A DNA stretch of 64,000 bases from Desulfovibrio inopinatus DSM 10711. Lineage in GTDB: Bacteria > Desulfobacterota > Desulfovibrionia > Desulfovibrionales > Desulfovibrionaceae. The DNA is taken from contig NZ_KE386880.1 in the NCBI RefSeq assembly GCF_000429305.1, positions 37,215-101,214 on the forward strand. Direction: 5' to 3'. The notes under the pieces are model-generated. The model did not search any database, was not told where the DNA came from, and was given only the letters and a program-made list of their open reading frames with translations. A program made the position numbers and the translations under genes. Every line of letters starts with the position of its first letter. The stretch's first letter is position 1. This document shows positions 17,531 to 26,120 of this stretch, in pieces.

Positions 17531-18262
17531 TTATAAATTTTTTTCTCGCAAGACCATTCGGTACCGAACGCCTTGAAGTTTTTTAAAGGGCAATCCTTGT
17601 GCAATCCCTTGGAGAGCAGTCGCTTCATCCACAACTTCACTCCCGCAGAGCACATCAAAACCGGCATCGAAGAGAACGGGGGAGAATGGTGTGGTAGGAC
17701 CGAGCATCATCAAGAACGCGTTTTTCGGGCAAAGGTCAACCAGTGCATCCAGTGTGTTGTTAAGGAAGGTCGTGCCGGTCAAGGCAATCACATCGGCTTG
17801 AGGCAAAAGCTCTGGCGCCTTGGCCGCGGGCACATCGCCGGGTTTGGGAGAGAGTTCGAGTACATCAAACGATGCGAAACGATCCCCCATGCGTTCAACG
17901 AAAGGAAAATGGCCAATGACCACTACACGTTTTCCTTCTCCTTTTTTGAGAATGAGATCTTGCGCTTTGAAATCAATGGCGTTGTCGGGAGGAGGGAGGA
18001 GCGAATTAATGGACCCCATGCACCATGAAGGATCAAACGCTGGAGAGGGAGCGGTTGGCGTGTCGATAAAGAGTCGAATCAGTTCCATAACCGTTTTATC
18101 CTGCGGTGGACTGATTTCGAATAATCCGTTCGACCGTGAAGCGAGACCGGTCCTGTTCCCCTGAACAGCACACATACAATCGCCTTGAATGATTTTTGCG
18201 ACTGGGGAGTCCTTGACGTCTGGCAGATTCGATACAATTTGGTGAAGAATAGATGGTTTCAT
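17531..18262 (-). CDS. DUF364/DUF4213 protein (putative heavy-metal chelation family)
   Basis: 243 aa, start with AAGGAG at good spacing. The N-terminal part has the DUF4213 (enolase N-terminal-like) character, with SWCMGSINSLL, and the C-terminal half the Rossmann-like DUF364 core: VVVIGHFPFVERM, ALTGTTFLNNTLD and FLMMLGPTTPFSPVLFDAG. The family is often near molybdate or iron uptake genes and is predicted, not proven, to handle a metal or metal-binding metabolite. Here it stands alone upstream of the tRNA promoter. Three cysteines cluster in the N-terminal part. Confidence 0.78.
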   Translation of the reverse strand: MKPSILHQIVSNLPDVKDSPVAKIIQGDCMCAVQGNRTGLASRSNGLFEISPPQDKTVMELIRLFIDTPTAPSPAFDPSWCMGSINSLLPPPDNAIDFKAQDLILKKGEGKRVVVIGHFPFVERMGDRFASFDVLELSPKPGDVPAAKAPELLPQADVIALTGTTFLNNTLDALVDLCPKNAFLMMLGPTTPFSPVLFDAGFDVLCGSEVVDEATALQGIAQGLPFKKLQGVRYRMVLREKNL

Positions 18263-18387
18263 ACCATGGCTCCTTGAAGGAAATTATAAAATTACGAATG
18301 TTGGACTTTACGGTCAAGCAAGATTTTAGTAGAGCGGCTTGATTTTTATCCTTTGAGCGACCAACCTTACCGAGGTGGAGGAACACA

Positions 18388-18747
18388 ATGGACCAAAAAG
18401 ATATTGAATACTTTCGCGATATGTTAAACGCTATGATGCAGGATATCCTCAAAAAAGGGGAAGAGACGCTTGAGGATATGACCGATACCGTCGAAGTCTA
18501 CGCCGACCCTGCAGATCGCGCTACAGCGGAATCTGATCGGGCGTTTACTTTACGTCTGCGAGACCGCGAACGAAAACTTATTAAGAAAATCAAATCCGCC
18601 ATGGATCGCATTGATGATGGTGTCTTTGGAGAATGCGTCGAGTGCGGTGATGAAATTTCCGTTGCACGACTGAAGGCACGTCCCGTGACGACGTTGTGTA
18701 TCAAATGCAAAAGCAAACAGGAAGAAGACGAGCGTACGCGCAATTAG
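18388..18747 (+). CDS. dksA: DksA/TraR-family RNA polymerase-binding transcription factor
   Basis: 119 aa with GGAGG before the ATG. The coiled-coil tip motif DxxDxA is present as Asp40-Pro-Ala-Asp43-Arg-Ala45, and the four-cysteine zinc finger is Cys83, Cys86, Cys104 and Cys107. LRDRERKLIKKIKSAMDRI is the conserved second helix. With intact tip acids this protein should insert into the secondary channel of RNA polymerase and act with ppGpp on rRNA and amino-acid promoters. It is shorter at the N-terminus than the E. coli protein (151 aa). The NFACT gene follows on the same strand. Confidence 0.92.
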   Translation: MDQKDIEYFRDMLNAMMQDILKKGEETLEDMTDTVEVYADPADRATAESDRAFTLRLRDRERKLIKKIKSAMDRIDDGVFGECVECGDEISVARLKARPVTTLCIKCKSKQEEDERTRN

Positions 18748-18781
18748 TTCGGCGTTTGCGTTTTGTCTTGTGTGATACATT

Positions 18782-20302
18782 ATGGAGGCGAATTTTTTTC
18801 GGCATCTCGCGGGTGAGCTTGCAGGGGTTCTTGCGGGGGCTCGGATTGAAAAAATTCAATCTCCACAAGCGAATATCCTTACACTGACGGTCTCTGTTCT
18901 ACGTGAACATGCTGAATGTATGACATTTTTTCAGGGCCGTCCGAAGTTACTTGTGTTTGAATACGGGGGGCGTCAAAGTCTGCTTTTTTTTACGGACCAT
19001 AAGCCTCCCAACCCCGCATCACCCCCAGCCGCAGTAATGTGGTTGCGCAAGCGTTTGCGTGGCCGAAGGCTCGGTTCCGCGCATTATGATTGGCCTGGCC
19101 GCCGTCTTGCTTTTGAGTTGTCAGAAGGACAGGGATCGTATCTTGTTTTTGATTGCAAAAACGGCCTTTCACTCGTCGACACACTTGATGCGGCTTTTGA
19201 TAATGAAGTGTGTTGGCCTGCTTTGGAAAATGTCCTCTCTAATCCCGATATCTGGCGGGAGTATCAACAGATTTCACCCATTTTGCGTAAAAATCTTGCT
19301 ACCGACCCAGAGGGAGCGGCTGGCCTTTACCGTGGGCTTGTGGAGGGCAGAGCTGATCGCTTTTATATTACGATGAAAGATGATCGACCAGACCTTGCCT
19401 TGAATTTTCTCCCTGTGGGCTTCTTAGGCGAAACGGCACAAGTTTTTGATAGCGCATTGGAAGCAGCGTGTGTTCAGGGACAAGCCATTGTCTTTGGACA
19501 AATAGGCGAAACCGAAGCCAAAGAAGATGTCCAAGCCGAGAGAACGGCGGCTAAACGTCAGAAAAAGCGATTGAAACGCATTGAGGCCGAAGAAAGCCGA
19601 CTTCTTCAATTGCAGACCGAGCGTGCGTTTGCCGATGCTATTGCCGCCAATCTCGACCAGATTGACCCCTCTGCCAGAATGACCAACTTGACGTTGTCGC
19701 ATCCCGATCATGGCACAGTTGATGTTGTGCTCGATCCGGCCTTGACTGTTGTCGAAAATATGGAACGATTTTATCGACACGCATCCAAGGGGAAACGAGG
19801 GCTTGCTCATATTGATAAACGCAGGCAGGCTGTGCTGGCTGGCAAGGATGAAGCGGCCGCGTATGGCCGATCCAAACAACCCGTGCACGACGCTTTGCCC
19901 AGCCGGTACAAAGGAGAAGCCGTGCGTCTTTTTAAGACGGACGACGATTTTATGGTCTTGCGTGGCAAGAACGATAAAGCGAACCACCGGCTGCTTTCGC
20001 GTTTATCCAGTCCATTTGACTTATGGTTTCATGTTGAAGGAGGACCGGGAGCCCATGTCATCCTTAAACGTGACCATCCGGGGCAGGACGTACCTCGCCG
20101 CAGCCTGGAGCAGGCAGCCGTTCTGGCCGGCTTATCAAGTTTTCGAAAAAACGATGCTAAAGCCGAAGTTATTGTGGCCTTGGTAAAAAACGTGCGTACG
20201 GTCAAGGGCGCTGCCATGGGACAGGCTTCTGTCGATGTCCGGCTGGAGACAGTTTTTATTGATCTCGATCCCGCTCTTGAAAAAAGGCTCTTGGTCTCTT
20301 AA
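18782..20302 (+). CDS. NFACT-family protein, RqcH-like
   Basis: 506 aa. The N-terminal NFACT-N domain (residues 1-~180, including RKRLRGRRL) is followed by a Lys/Arg-rich coiled-coil middle segment (~225-290) and a C-terminal NFACT-R RNA-binding domain with FDLWFHVEGGPGAHVILK and VRTVKGAAMGQ. The family includes bacterial RqcH, which binds obstructed 50S subunits and adds C-terminal alanine tails, and Gram-positive fibronectin-binding homologues. It is likely a ribosome rescue factor in the cytoplasm. It starts 34 bases after dksA, probably in one unit with it. Confidence 0.85.
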   Translation: MEANFFRHLAGELAGVLAGARIEKIQSPQANILTLTVSVLREHAECMTFFQGRPKLLVFEYGGRQSLLFFTDHKPPNPASPPAAVMWLRKRLRGRRLGSAHYDWPGRRLAFELSEGQGSYLVFDCKNGLSLVDTLDAAFDNEVCWPALENVLSNPDIWREYQQISPILRKNLATDPEGAAGLYRGLVEGRADRFYITMKDDRPDLALNFLPVGFLGETAQVFDSALEAACVQGQAIVFGQIGETEAKEDVQAERTAAKRQKKRLKRIEAEESRLLQLQTERAFADAIAANLDQIDPSARMTNLTLSHPDHGTVDVVLDPALTVVENMERFYRHASKGKRGLAHIDKRRQAVLAGKDEAAAYGRSKQPVHDALPSRYKGEAVRLFKTDDDFMVLRGKNDKANHRLLSRLSSPFDLWFHVEGGPGAHVILKRDHPGQDVPRRSLEQAAVLAGLSSFRKNDAKAEVIVALVKNVRTVKGAAMGQASVDVRLETVFIDLDPALEKRLLVS

Positions 20303-20447
20303 ACAAGCAGACAAAGCAATACGCATTCCCATCTTGTCAGAGCAGAAGCGGTGACTATTCATGAGTCTGAAGGGCGAGTAGCGCGGCCCAAAGTCCGTTT
20401 GACTTTCTTATTTTCTCAATCCTCGCGCTTTTTCACGGAAAACGCTT

Positions 20448-21491
20448 TTGAACGAAAACGACACTATACCCAACATGGGGGCGTCACGCCCCGCATCCGA
20501 CAACACCACGACTGCGCGCCGTTCACAGGCGGGGTGTGAGCGTTGTCTTGATTTTGATGACTCTGCTTTGGCTCAAGACCTTTTTGGGCCACAAAATGAA
20601 AATATTCGATTGGTCAGTGAAAAAACTGGAGCTCATATCGATACGAAGGGCTGTACTGCCTTTGTTCGTGCTGCAGATATGGTTCAATGTGACCATGCTG
20701 CCGATGTTCTGGTGGAATTATACGGACTGCTCAAAAAAGGATTGCCGGTCTATCCCCAGGATGTGCGTCTGGCGCTCTCCAGTCTCGAGAAAAAGCCCGG
20801 TGTGGACTTGTCGAAGGTGTTCACCGAGGCTATGTTTGTTGTTTCGCCTAAAAAAACTATTATTCCCAAAACGCTCAGTCAGCGAAGTTATTTGGGAGCC
20901 ATTGCCGAAAACGACCTTGTTTTCGGCATTGGTCCTGCAGGTACGGGAAAAACCTATTTGGCCGTTGCCATGGCTGTACGAGCGATAATGGAAAAGCGCG
21001 TCAAAAGATTGATTTTGACACGACCGGCTGTGGAAGCCGGAGAAAAACTCGGTTTTTTACCGGGGGATTTGACCGAAAAGGTCGATCCATATCTGCGCCC
21101 GCTTTACGATGCCCTCAATGACATGCTCGATCCTGCTAAAGTTCGGGACATGATCACAGACGGGGTCATCGAAATCGCGCCTCTGGCGTTCATGCGTGGT
21201 CGCACGCTTACGGATGCCTTTGTTATTCTTGACGAGGCGCAAAACACCACCCCGGAACAGATGAAGATGTTTTTGACACGCATCGGATACGGTTCCAGAG
21301 CGGTGGTCACCGGAGACGTGACACAAATAGACCTGCCGCCCAAGATGACATCTGGTTTAGTGCAGGCCATATCCATCTTGCGAGAGGTCAAAGGCATCTC
21401 ATTTGTCTTTTTCGACGAAGCCGATGTCATTCGTCACCCTCTGGTTGCGAGGATCGTGAAAGCTTATGAGCGCGTTGCAAAAAAAGATTAA
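20448..21491 (+). CDS. ybeZ: PhoH-family ATPase (YbeZ type)
   Basis: 347 aa from a TTG at 20448 with GGAAAA upstream; an ATG at 20475 is an alternative. The N-terminal third is a KH-like segment (FGPQNENIRLVSEKTGAHID). The PhoH ATPase core shows Walker A GIGPAGTGKTYLA, ILTRPAVEAGEKLGFLPGDL and Walker B VILDEAQNTTPEQMKMFLTR, then VTGDVTQIDLP. YbeZ-type proteins are linked to rRNA maturation with YbeY. The next gene begins inside its 3' end (26-base overlap) and ybeY follows, the conserved order. Confidence 0.92.
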   Translation: MNENDTIPNMGASRPASDNTTTARRSQAGCERCLDFDDSALAQDLFGPQNENIRLVSEKTGAHIDTKGCTAFVRAADMVQCDHAADVLVELYGLLKKGLPVYPQDVRLALSSLEKKPGVDLSKVFTEAMFVVSPKKTIIPKTLSQRSYLGAIAENDLVFGIGPAGTGKTYLAVAMAVRAIMEKRVKRLILTRPAVEAGEKLGFLPGDLTEKVDPYLRPLYDALNDMLDPAKVRDMITDGVIEIAPLAFMRGRTLTDAFVILDEAQNTTPEQMKMFLTRIGYGSRAVVTGDVTQIDLPPKMTSGLVQAISILREVKGISFVFFDEADVIRHPLVARIVKAYERVAKKD

Positions 21492-23814
21492 AACTCTCGT
21501 TGCTCCCTCAGCCAAACCGGTCAAAGGTGTCAAGCAAGAGCCGCCCCGGAGTACATCGTGGGGTATCTTTGTTTTTTTAGCGATATTGCTTGGTGTGAGT
21601 ATCATGGCTGGTATCAGCCTGAACAATGATATCAAAGTCTTTGTTGCGGGGGAGGTGGCAACACAGGACGTTGTCGCCAACCAGAATCTCAAACTTGAAG
21701 ACGTTGCCGGAACCAACAGGAAGAGGGAGCTTGTCGGAGAAACCCAACCGCCGGTTTTCGACTACAATCCTGAAAGTTACAGCGACTTGGCTGCCAAAAT
21801 CAGGGACTTGCTCAAGGATATTGGGAAGGTGACGGACGATGACCTTGAAGCGTTTCGATGGAATGTCTCCGAGGAACTCAATACAGAGGTTCCTCGTTCG
21901 ACCATTCTTACATGGCGTCGCATAGGATTTCGGAATATCGTCAAAGATCGCGTTCTGCCGTGGATGGAAAAAGCCCTTGAGCCAGGCATTATCGGCAATA
22001 TCAATATGGTCCGGAATTTTAAGAACGGCCTTATTGTGCGTGATATTGATACAGGAATGGAGAGCTTGCTGTACGATTTGTCTTCCTTACGAGACCAGCA
22101 ATCTTTGGAAGATGAGCTCAATGACATGATGAAGCATGATCTCGGCTTGCCGCTCCGTACCCGCAATGCCGTATTGACACTTATCCTTCCGTTTGTTCGA
22201 CCAAACCTGACATTTAATCAGGAAACCACGCAGATCAGAAAGCGGGAAGCCATCGCTGCCGTGGAACCCCTCTTTTACAACATAAAGAAAGGGGAGATCA
22301 TTGTTCGCCAAGGGGAACGCGTGTCACCGGATGAGCAGCAAAAACTCCAGACTCTTTATGCTAACCGGACAGAAAATTTTAATTTTTTCAAAGTTCCCTG
22401 GATATTTGTCATTGGGTTGCTTCTCGTGCTTATGCTGCATTATTCATTGGCAGCCAGGCCGTATCGTGAAGGCTTGACGTCACTTGGAGATCGCGACTGG
22501 GTATTTCTCGGGATGGTGTTGTTGCTTGTCGCTATTTTGGCCAAGATTTTCGACTTTGCTCGAATGCCTGTCGCGACAGTCCCCGCGTATATGCAAGCCA
22601 TGTTTTTTGCGCATGCGATGCCCATTGCCGGTGCCGTCGGGGTGACGGCATTATTTTTTCCGGTGAGTCTCTGTTTCTTTTTGGCGCTCATGTATTCTTT
22701 TATTGCAAGTAGCATGGTGTCGGGTGGACTGAATTTGTTTTTTTTCTATTTTGTCGGCGCCTCGTTGTATACTTTCAAAATTAAGCAATCAGAAAGTCGT
22801 TCCCAAGCGTTGCAAAGTGCATTTCCTCTTGCCGGTGCGTTGCTGCTGATGTGGCTCAGCCGAAATCTCATTGAATTTGAAGGGTTTCAAGCGGCCGGTT
22901 TGGGGGCGCTGTTCGTGGTGGGCAATGCGCTCTTTTCCTTACTTGTCGTTATGGGGCTTTCACCTATCGTTGAAATGACATTCGGATATTCATCACGATT
23001 TCGCTATATGGAACTCATGAGTTTGGAACAGCCGCTTCTTCAGCAGCTTATGGTGTCGGCCCCAGGCACGTATCACCATTCCTTGGTTGTTTCCAACATG
23101 GTCGAGGCCGGTGCACGAGCAATCGGAGCCAACCCGTTGCTTGCAAAAGTGGCGGCGCTTTATCATGATATCGGCAAACTCAAAAATCCTCAGTACTTCA
23201 TTGAAAATCAATTCGGCAAAGAGAATAAACACAACAAGCTGACTCCTTCAATGAGCGCTTTGATTTTGATTTCGCACGTCAAGAAAGGCGTTGAGTTAGC
23301 GCAAGAACATAAGCTGGGTGATGAGATTATCGACCTGATTCGTCAGCATCATGGCACCACACTCATTGCATTTTTCTATCATAAGGCCAAAGAGCAGGCA
23401 GAAGCGAAAAAGGCTGATCCCGTTCGAGAAGAAGAGTTTCGTTATCCCGGTCCCAAACCACAGACAAAAGAAGCCGGGCTTATCCTCCTGGCCGATGCGA
23501 TTGAGGCTTCGAGTCGCACATTGGTCGAGCCAACACCGAGCCGCATTAAAGGGCATATTCAGAGTATTATTAAAAAAATTTACAACGAAGGCCAACTGGA
23601 TGACTCTGAATTGACGCTCAAAGACCTGACACTGATCGGAGATACATTTCACCGTATTCTGACCGGTATTTTTCATCAGCGTATCGAATATCCCTCAGAG
23701 AAATCCAAAGAAGCTGGGAAAGATACGTCACGCGAGACATCACAGAAAGAGAAGCGAGACAATCTCCAACCCGCCAACCTCCTCAGTCCGGATGTGGCCA
23801 AGGGGACGGGATGA
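21466..23814 (+). CDS. 7TM-HD family membrane phosphodiesterase (PgpH-like)
   Basis: 782 aa. A first transmembrane segment at residues ~27-47 (GIFVFLAILLGVSIMAG) is followed by a ~240-residue extracytoplasmic 7TMR-HDED domain, a block of seven membrane helices (~305-510) and a cytoplasmic HD domain with YHHSLVVSN, ALYHDIGKLKNP and LIRQHHGT supplying the metal ligands. Family members such as Listeria PgpH hydrolyse cyclic di-AMP; activity in this organism is inference. The C-terminus is a charged, disordered-looking tail. It overlaps ybeZ and ybeY, so the three genes are coupled. Confidence 0.9.
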   Translation: MSALQKKIKTLVAPSAKPVKGVKQEPPRSTSWGIFVFLAILLGVSIMAGISLNNDIKVFVAGEVATQDVVANQNLKLEDVAGTNRKRELVGETQPPVFDYNPESYSDLAAKIRDLLKDIGKVTDDDLEAFRWNVSEELNTEVPRSTILTWRRIGFRNIVKDRVLPWMEKALEPGIIGNINMVRNFKNGLIVRDIDTGMESLLYDLSSLRDQQSLEDELNDMMKHDLGLPLRTRNAVLTLILPFVRPNLTFNQETTQIRKREAIAAVEPLFYNIKKGEIIVRQGERVSPDEQQKLQTLYANRTENFNFFKVPWIFVIGLLLVLMLHYSLAARPYREGLTSLGDRDWVFLGMVLLLVAILAKIFDFARMPVATVPAYMQAMFFAHAMPIAGAVGVTALFFPVSLCFFLALMYSFIASSMVSGGLNLFFFYFVGASLYTFKIKQSESRSQALQSAFPLAGALLLMWLSRNLIEFEGFQAAGLGALFVVGNALFSLLVVMGLSPIVEMTFGYSSRFRYMELMSLEQPLLQQLMVSAPGTYHHSLVVSNMVEAGARAIGANPLLAKVAALYHDIGKLKNPQYFIENQFGKENKHNKLTPSMSALILISHVKKGVELAQEHKLGDEIIDLIRQHHGTTLIAFFYHKAKEQAEAKKADPVREEEFRYPGPKPQTKEAGLILLADAIEASSRTLVEPTPSRIKGHIQSIIKKIYNEGQLDDSELTLKDLTLIGDTFHRILTGIFHQRIEYPSEKSKEAGKDTSRETSQKEKRDNLQPANLLSPDVAKGTG

Positions 23815-24284
23815 TACGCATACATACCGCGGCAGGACTCTATCCTCAGGCTCCACTGTCCAGAAATGGTCTGGCGCGACTGTTGGAAGAGATCGCCGAG
23901 GCGCTTGATATCGATGTCGAACAGGTTATCGTCAATATTGTCGGTGATGCCGAATCTCGGCATGCAAATGAAAATTTTCTCAAGCTTCCTGGTCCCACTA
24001 ATGTTCTTGCCTTCGAAGCCTCGTGTGACCAGGAAGAGAGCGAGTCGGGAAGGCCGCCTCTTAGCGGAGAAATTCTGCTGAACGCCGATGCGCTCATGCG
24101 AGAATCTCTGTTGTATGGCCAGCCACCAGCCGAACATCTTGTCCGACTTCTTGCCCATGCCTGCCTTCATCTTGTCGGCTTTGATCACGGTCCGCTCATG
24201 GATGACCTTATGGAAGCGGCTGTACAGCATGTTATGGAAGTATTCTGCGGTGATAGCATATCCTGCAGGGTGTTTCCATTTTGA
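23811..24284 (+). CDS. ybeY: rRNA maturation endoribonuclease YbeY
   Basis: 157 aa, start overlapping the previous stop by four bases. The zinc motif HxxxHxxxxxH is visible in LAHACLHLVGFDH, and FLKLPGPTNVLAFEA matches the conserved strand before it, with LSGEILLNAD following. YbeY is a single-strand endoribonuclease needed for 16S rRNA 3'-end processing and ribosome quality control. The C-terminal ~15 residues are atypical (GDSISCRVFPF), so the end of the protein may have diverged. Confidence 0.93.
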   Translation: MIRIHTAAGLYPQAPLSRNGLARLLEEIAEALDIDVEQVIVNIVGDAESRHANENFLKLPGPTNVLAFEASCDQEESESGRPPLSGEILLNADALMRESLLYGQPPAEHLVRLLAHACLHLVGFDHGPLMDDLMEAAVQHVMEVFCGDSISCRVFPF

Positions 24285-24544
24285 CGAAATTGTGATAGCT
24301 CCTTTCGAGCTATGCCGGAATCCTCCCGCCGTGCGGAGCATCTTGTTCTGAAGATGCCGGCATCCGAAGCACTCTACGCGGCCAGTTCCATCTATAGGTC
24401 GCGAATTCCATGTCGCCGACAATCGAAGTGATCGATACGACTCACGGTTTCGTTGACCGCGATGCGATAGGCTCAGCATGCCGAGTGCACCCCACATTTA
24501 TTTCATGCCACATGGTCAACCCCCAACATGAGAGGTTTCCCATT
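24285..24544. other. Leader region of citrate synthase, no gene seen
   Basis: About 260 bases. A 7-bp stem GCATCTT/AAGATGC with a 6-base loop lies near 24338-24358, without a T run. The gltA frame is open upstream to 24410, but those codons lack family likeness. Confidence 0.4.
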
Positions 24545-25834
24545 ATGAACACGCCCGAAACAGCCACCATTACTATTGGTGACGAATCCTATGAATTTCC
24601 GCTTCTTGTTGGTTCTGAAGGTGAAGTCGGCATTGATATCGGTCAACTTCGCAAACTGACTGGCTGCATTACCCTTGATCCGGGGTATGGCAATACGGGA
24701 TCGTGTACAAGTGCCGTGACATTCGTCGACGGTGAGAAAGGTATTTTACGACACCGTGGCTATCCCATTGAGGATCTTGCGGCAAACAGCTCGTTTATTG
24801 AAACGGCGATGCTACTTATTTTTGGGGAACTGCCCATAAGTAGTGAACGAGAAGAATTTCGTACACGGCTTCGTGAACAAGAATTATTGCATGAAGATTT
24901 GTTGCACCATTTCGATGGATTTCCGCCGAATGGTCAGCCTATGGCAATTCTGTCGGCGGTTGTGAACTCGTTGTCGAGCTATCATCCAGATTTGCTCGAT
25001 ATTCAGTCCGATGAAGAATTCCGTATGGCTGTTGCCAAGATTATTTCTAAAGTGCGGACGATTGCTGCATTCAGTTATCGGAAATCCGTGGGTCGGCCCT
25101 TTATGTACCCGAATCCGAATTTGAGCTATTGTTCCAACTTTCTCCATATGATGTTTTCCAATCCGTACACAACCTACATGCCGACACCGGAAGCGATTCG
25201 TGCACTATCGCTCTTTCTCATTGTGCATGCCGACCATGAGCAAAACTGCTCGTGTTCCACGGTGCGTATGGTTGGGTCCAGCCAGGCCAACCTGTTTGCC
25301 TCCGTTTCGTCGGGTATTTGCGCACTGTGGGGGCGTCTGCATGGCGGAGCGAACGCTGCCGTGATCGATATGCTTGATCATTTGCAGGCAGGCGATTTGA
25401 GCATCAAACAATATCTCGAACTGGTGAAACAGAAGAAAATGCGCCTCATGGGATTTGGACATCGCGTCTACAAAAACTTTGACCCACGGGCTCGTATCTT
25501 GAAGAGCGCGGCGCATAATCTTATCCAGAATATGGATACCCAGGATGATGAGCTCATTCGTATTGCTCAAGAGCTTGAAGATGCCGCACTCAATGACGAC
25601 TACTTCACGTCGCGCAAGCTCTATCCCAATGTGGACTTCTATTCCGGATTGATCCTGCGTGCGCTCGGCATCCCCGTCAACATGTTCCCGGTTATGTTTG
25701 CTATCGGTCGCATGCCCGGTTGGATTGCACATTGGTACGAAGAATTCTGCGACCCGCAGCTCAAGATTCATAGACCTCGGCAAGTTTACATTGGCAAAAC
25801 CACGCGTCAGTACATTCCTATCGAACTACGGTAA
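24545..25834 (+). CDS. gltA: Type II citrate synthase
   Basis: 429 aa from the ATG at 24545 (AGAGG at 24531-24535); upstream in-frame starts would add 45 unlike residues. Active-site segments are clear: HADHEQNCSCSTVR with the first catalytic histidine, GRLHGGANAAV with the second, GHRVYKNFDPRA and the catalytic Asp in PNVDFYSG. The N-terminal LDPGYGNTGSCTSAVTFVDGE and ILRHRGYPIEDLA are typical of the hexameric, NADH-regulated type. It condenses acetyl-CoA and oxaloacetate; in incomplete-oxidising sulfate reducers this serves glutamate synthesis. A strong terminator follows. Confidence 0.95.
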   Translation: MNTPETATITIGDESYEFPLLVGSEGEVGIDIGQLRKLTGCITLDPGYGNTGSCTSAVTFVDGEKGILRHRGYPIEDLAANSSFIETAMLLIFGELPISSEREEFRTRLREQELLHEDLLHHFDGFPPNGQPMAILSAVVNSLSSYHPDLLDIQSDEEFRMAVAKIISKVRTIAAFSYRKSVGRPFMYPNPNLSYCSNFLHMMFSNPYTTYMPTPEAIRALSLFLIVHADHEQNCSCSTVRMVGSSQANLFASVSSGICALWGRLHGGANAAVIDMLDHLQAGDLSIKQYLELVKQKKMRLMGFGHRVYKNFDPRARILKSAAHNLIQNMDTQDDELIRIAQELEDAALNDDYFTSRKLYPNVDFYSGLILRALGIPVNMFPVMFAIGRMPGWIAHWYEEFCDPQLKIHRPRQVYIGKTTRQYIPIELR

Positions 25835-25866
25835 ACGGTAAGCGAATTCTAACGAAAAGTTTTTCA

Positions 25867-25915
25867 AGCGCTCCCTGGACAGATTTTGATGTTCTGTTCA
25901 GGGAGCGCTCTTTTT
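25867..25915 (+). terminator. Terminator after gltA
   Basis: An 11-bp perfect stem AGCGCTCCCTG/CAGGGAGCGCT (25867-25877, 25899-25909), extended by GACAG/CTGTT pairing, followed by CTTTTT. Confidence 0.9.
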
Positions 25916-26079
25916 GGGAATTTCAACATCACCAGGTCTATTCTGCCCGCCCTCAATTTTTCAGTATGTCCCATACGAGTTTGAAGAACAGAATATTCAA
26001 AAGAAGCTGAGCGTTTGGACAAAGAGCACGTGTAGTAGGTACAAGGTAAGGGGAAAGAGCGGATGTTGCTTTTGAGGAA

Positions 26080-26102
26080 CTGGGGAGGGGGACCCTCCCC
26101 AG
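26080..26102 (-). terminator. GC-rich hairpin after the octaheme cytochrome gene
   Basis: A perfect 10-bp stem CTGGGGAGGG/CCCTCCCCAG with a 3-base loop, 19 bases past the stop on the minus strand. It lacks a T run, so it may stabilise the mRNA end or work as a weak terminator. Confidence 0.55.
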
Positions 26103-26120
26103 ACAAGACGGTGTCAGTGA

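Noticed and set aside
24410-24544. 45-residue N-terminal extension of citrate synthase
   Set aside because: No family member has such an extension, the residues show no targeting signal, and a ribosome binding site precedes the ATG at 24545.
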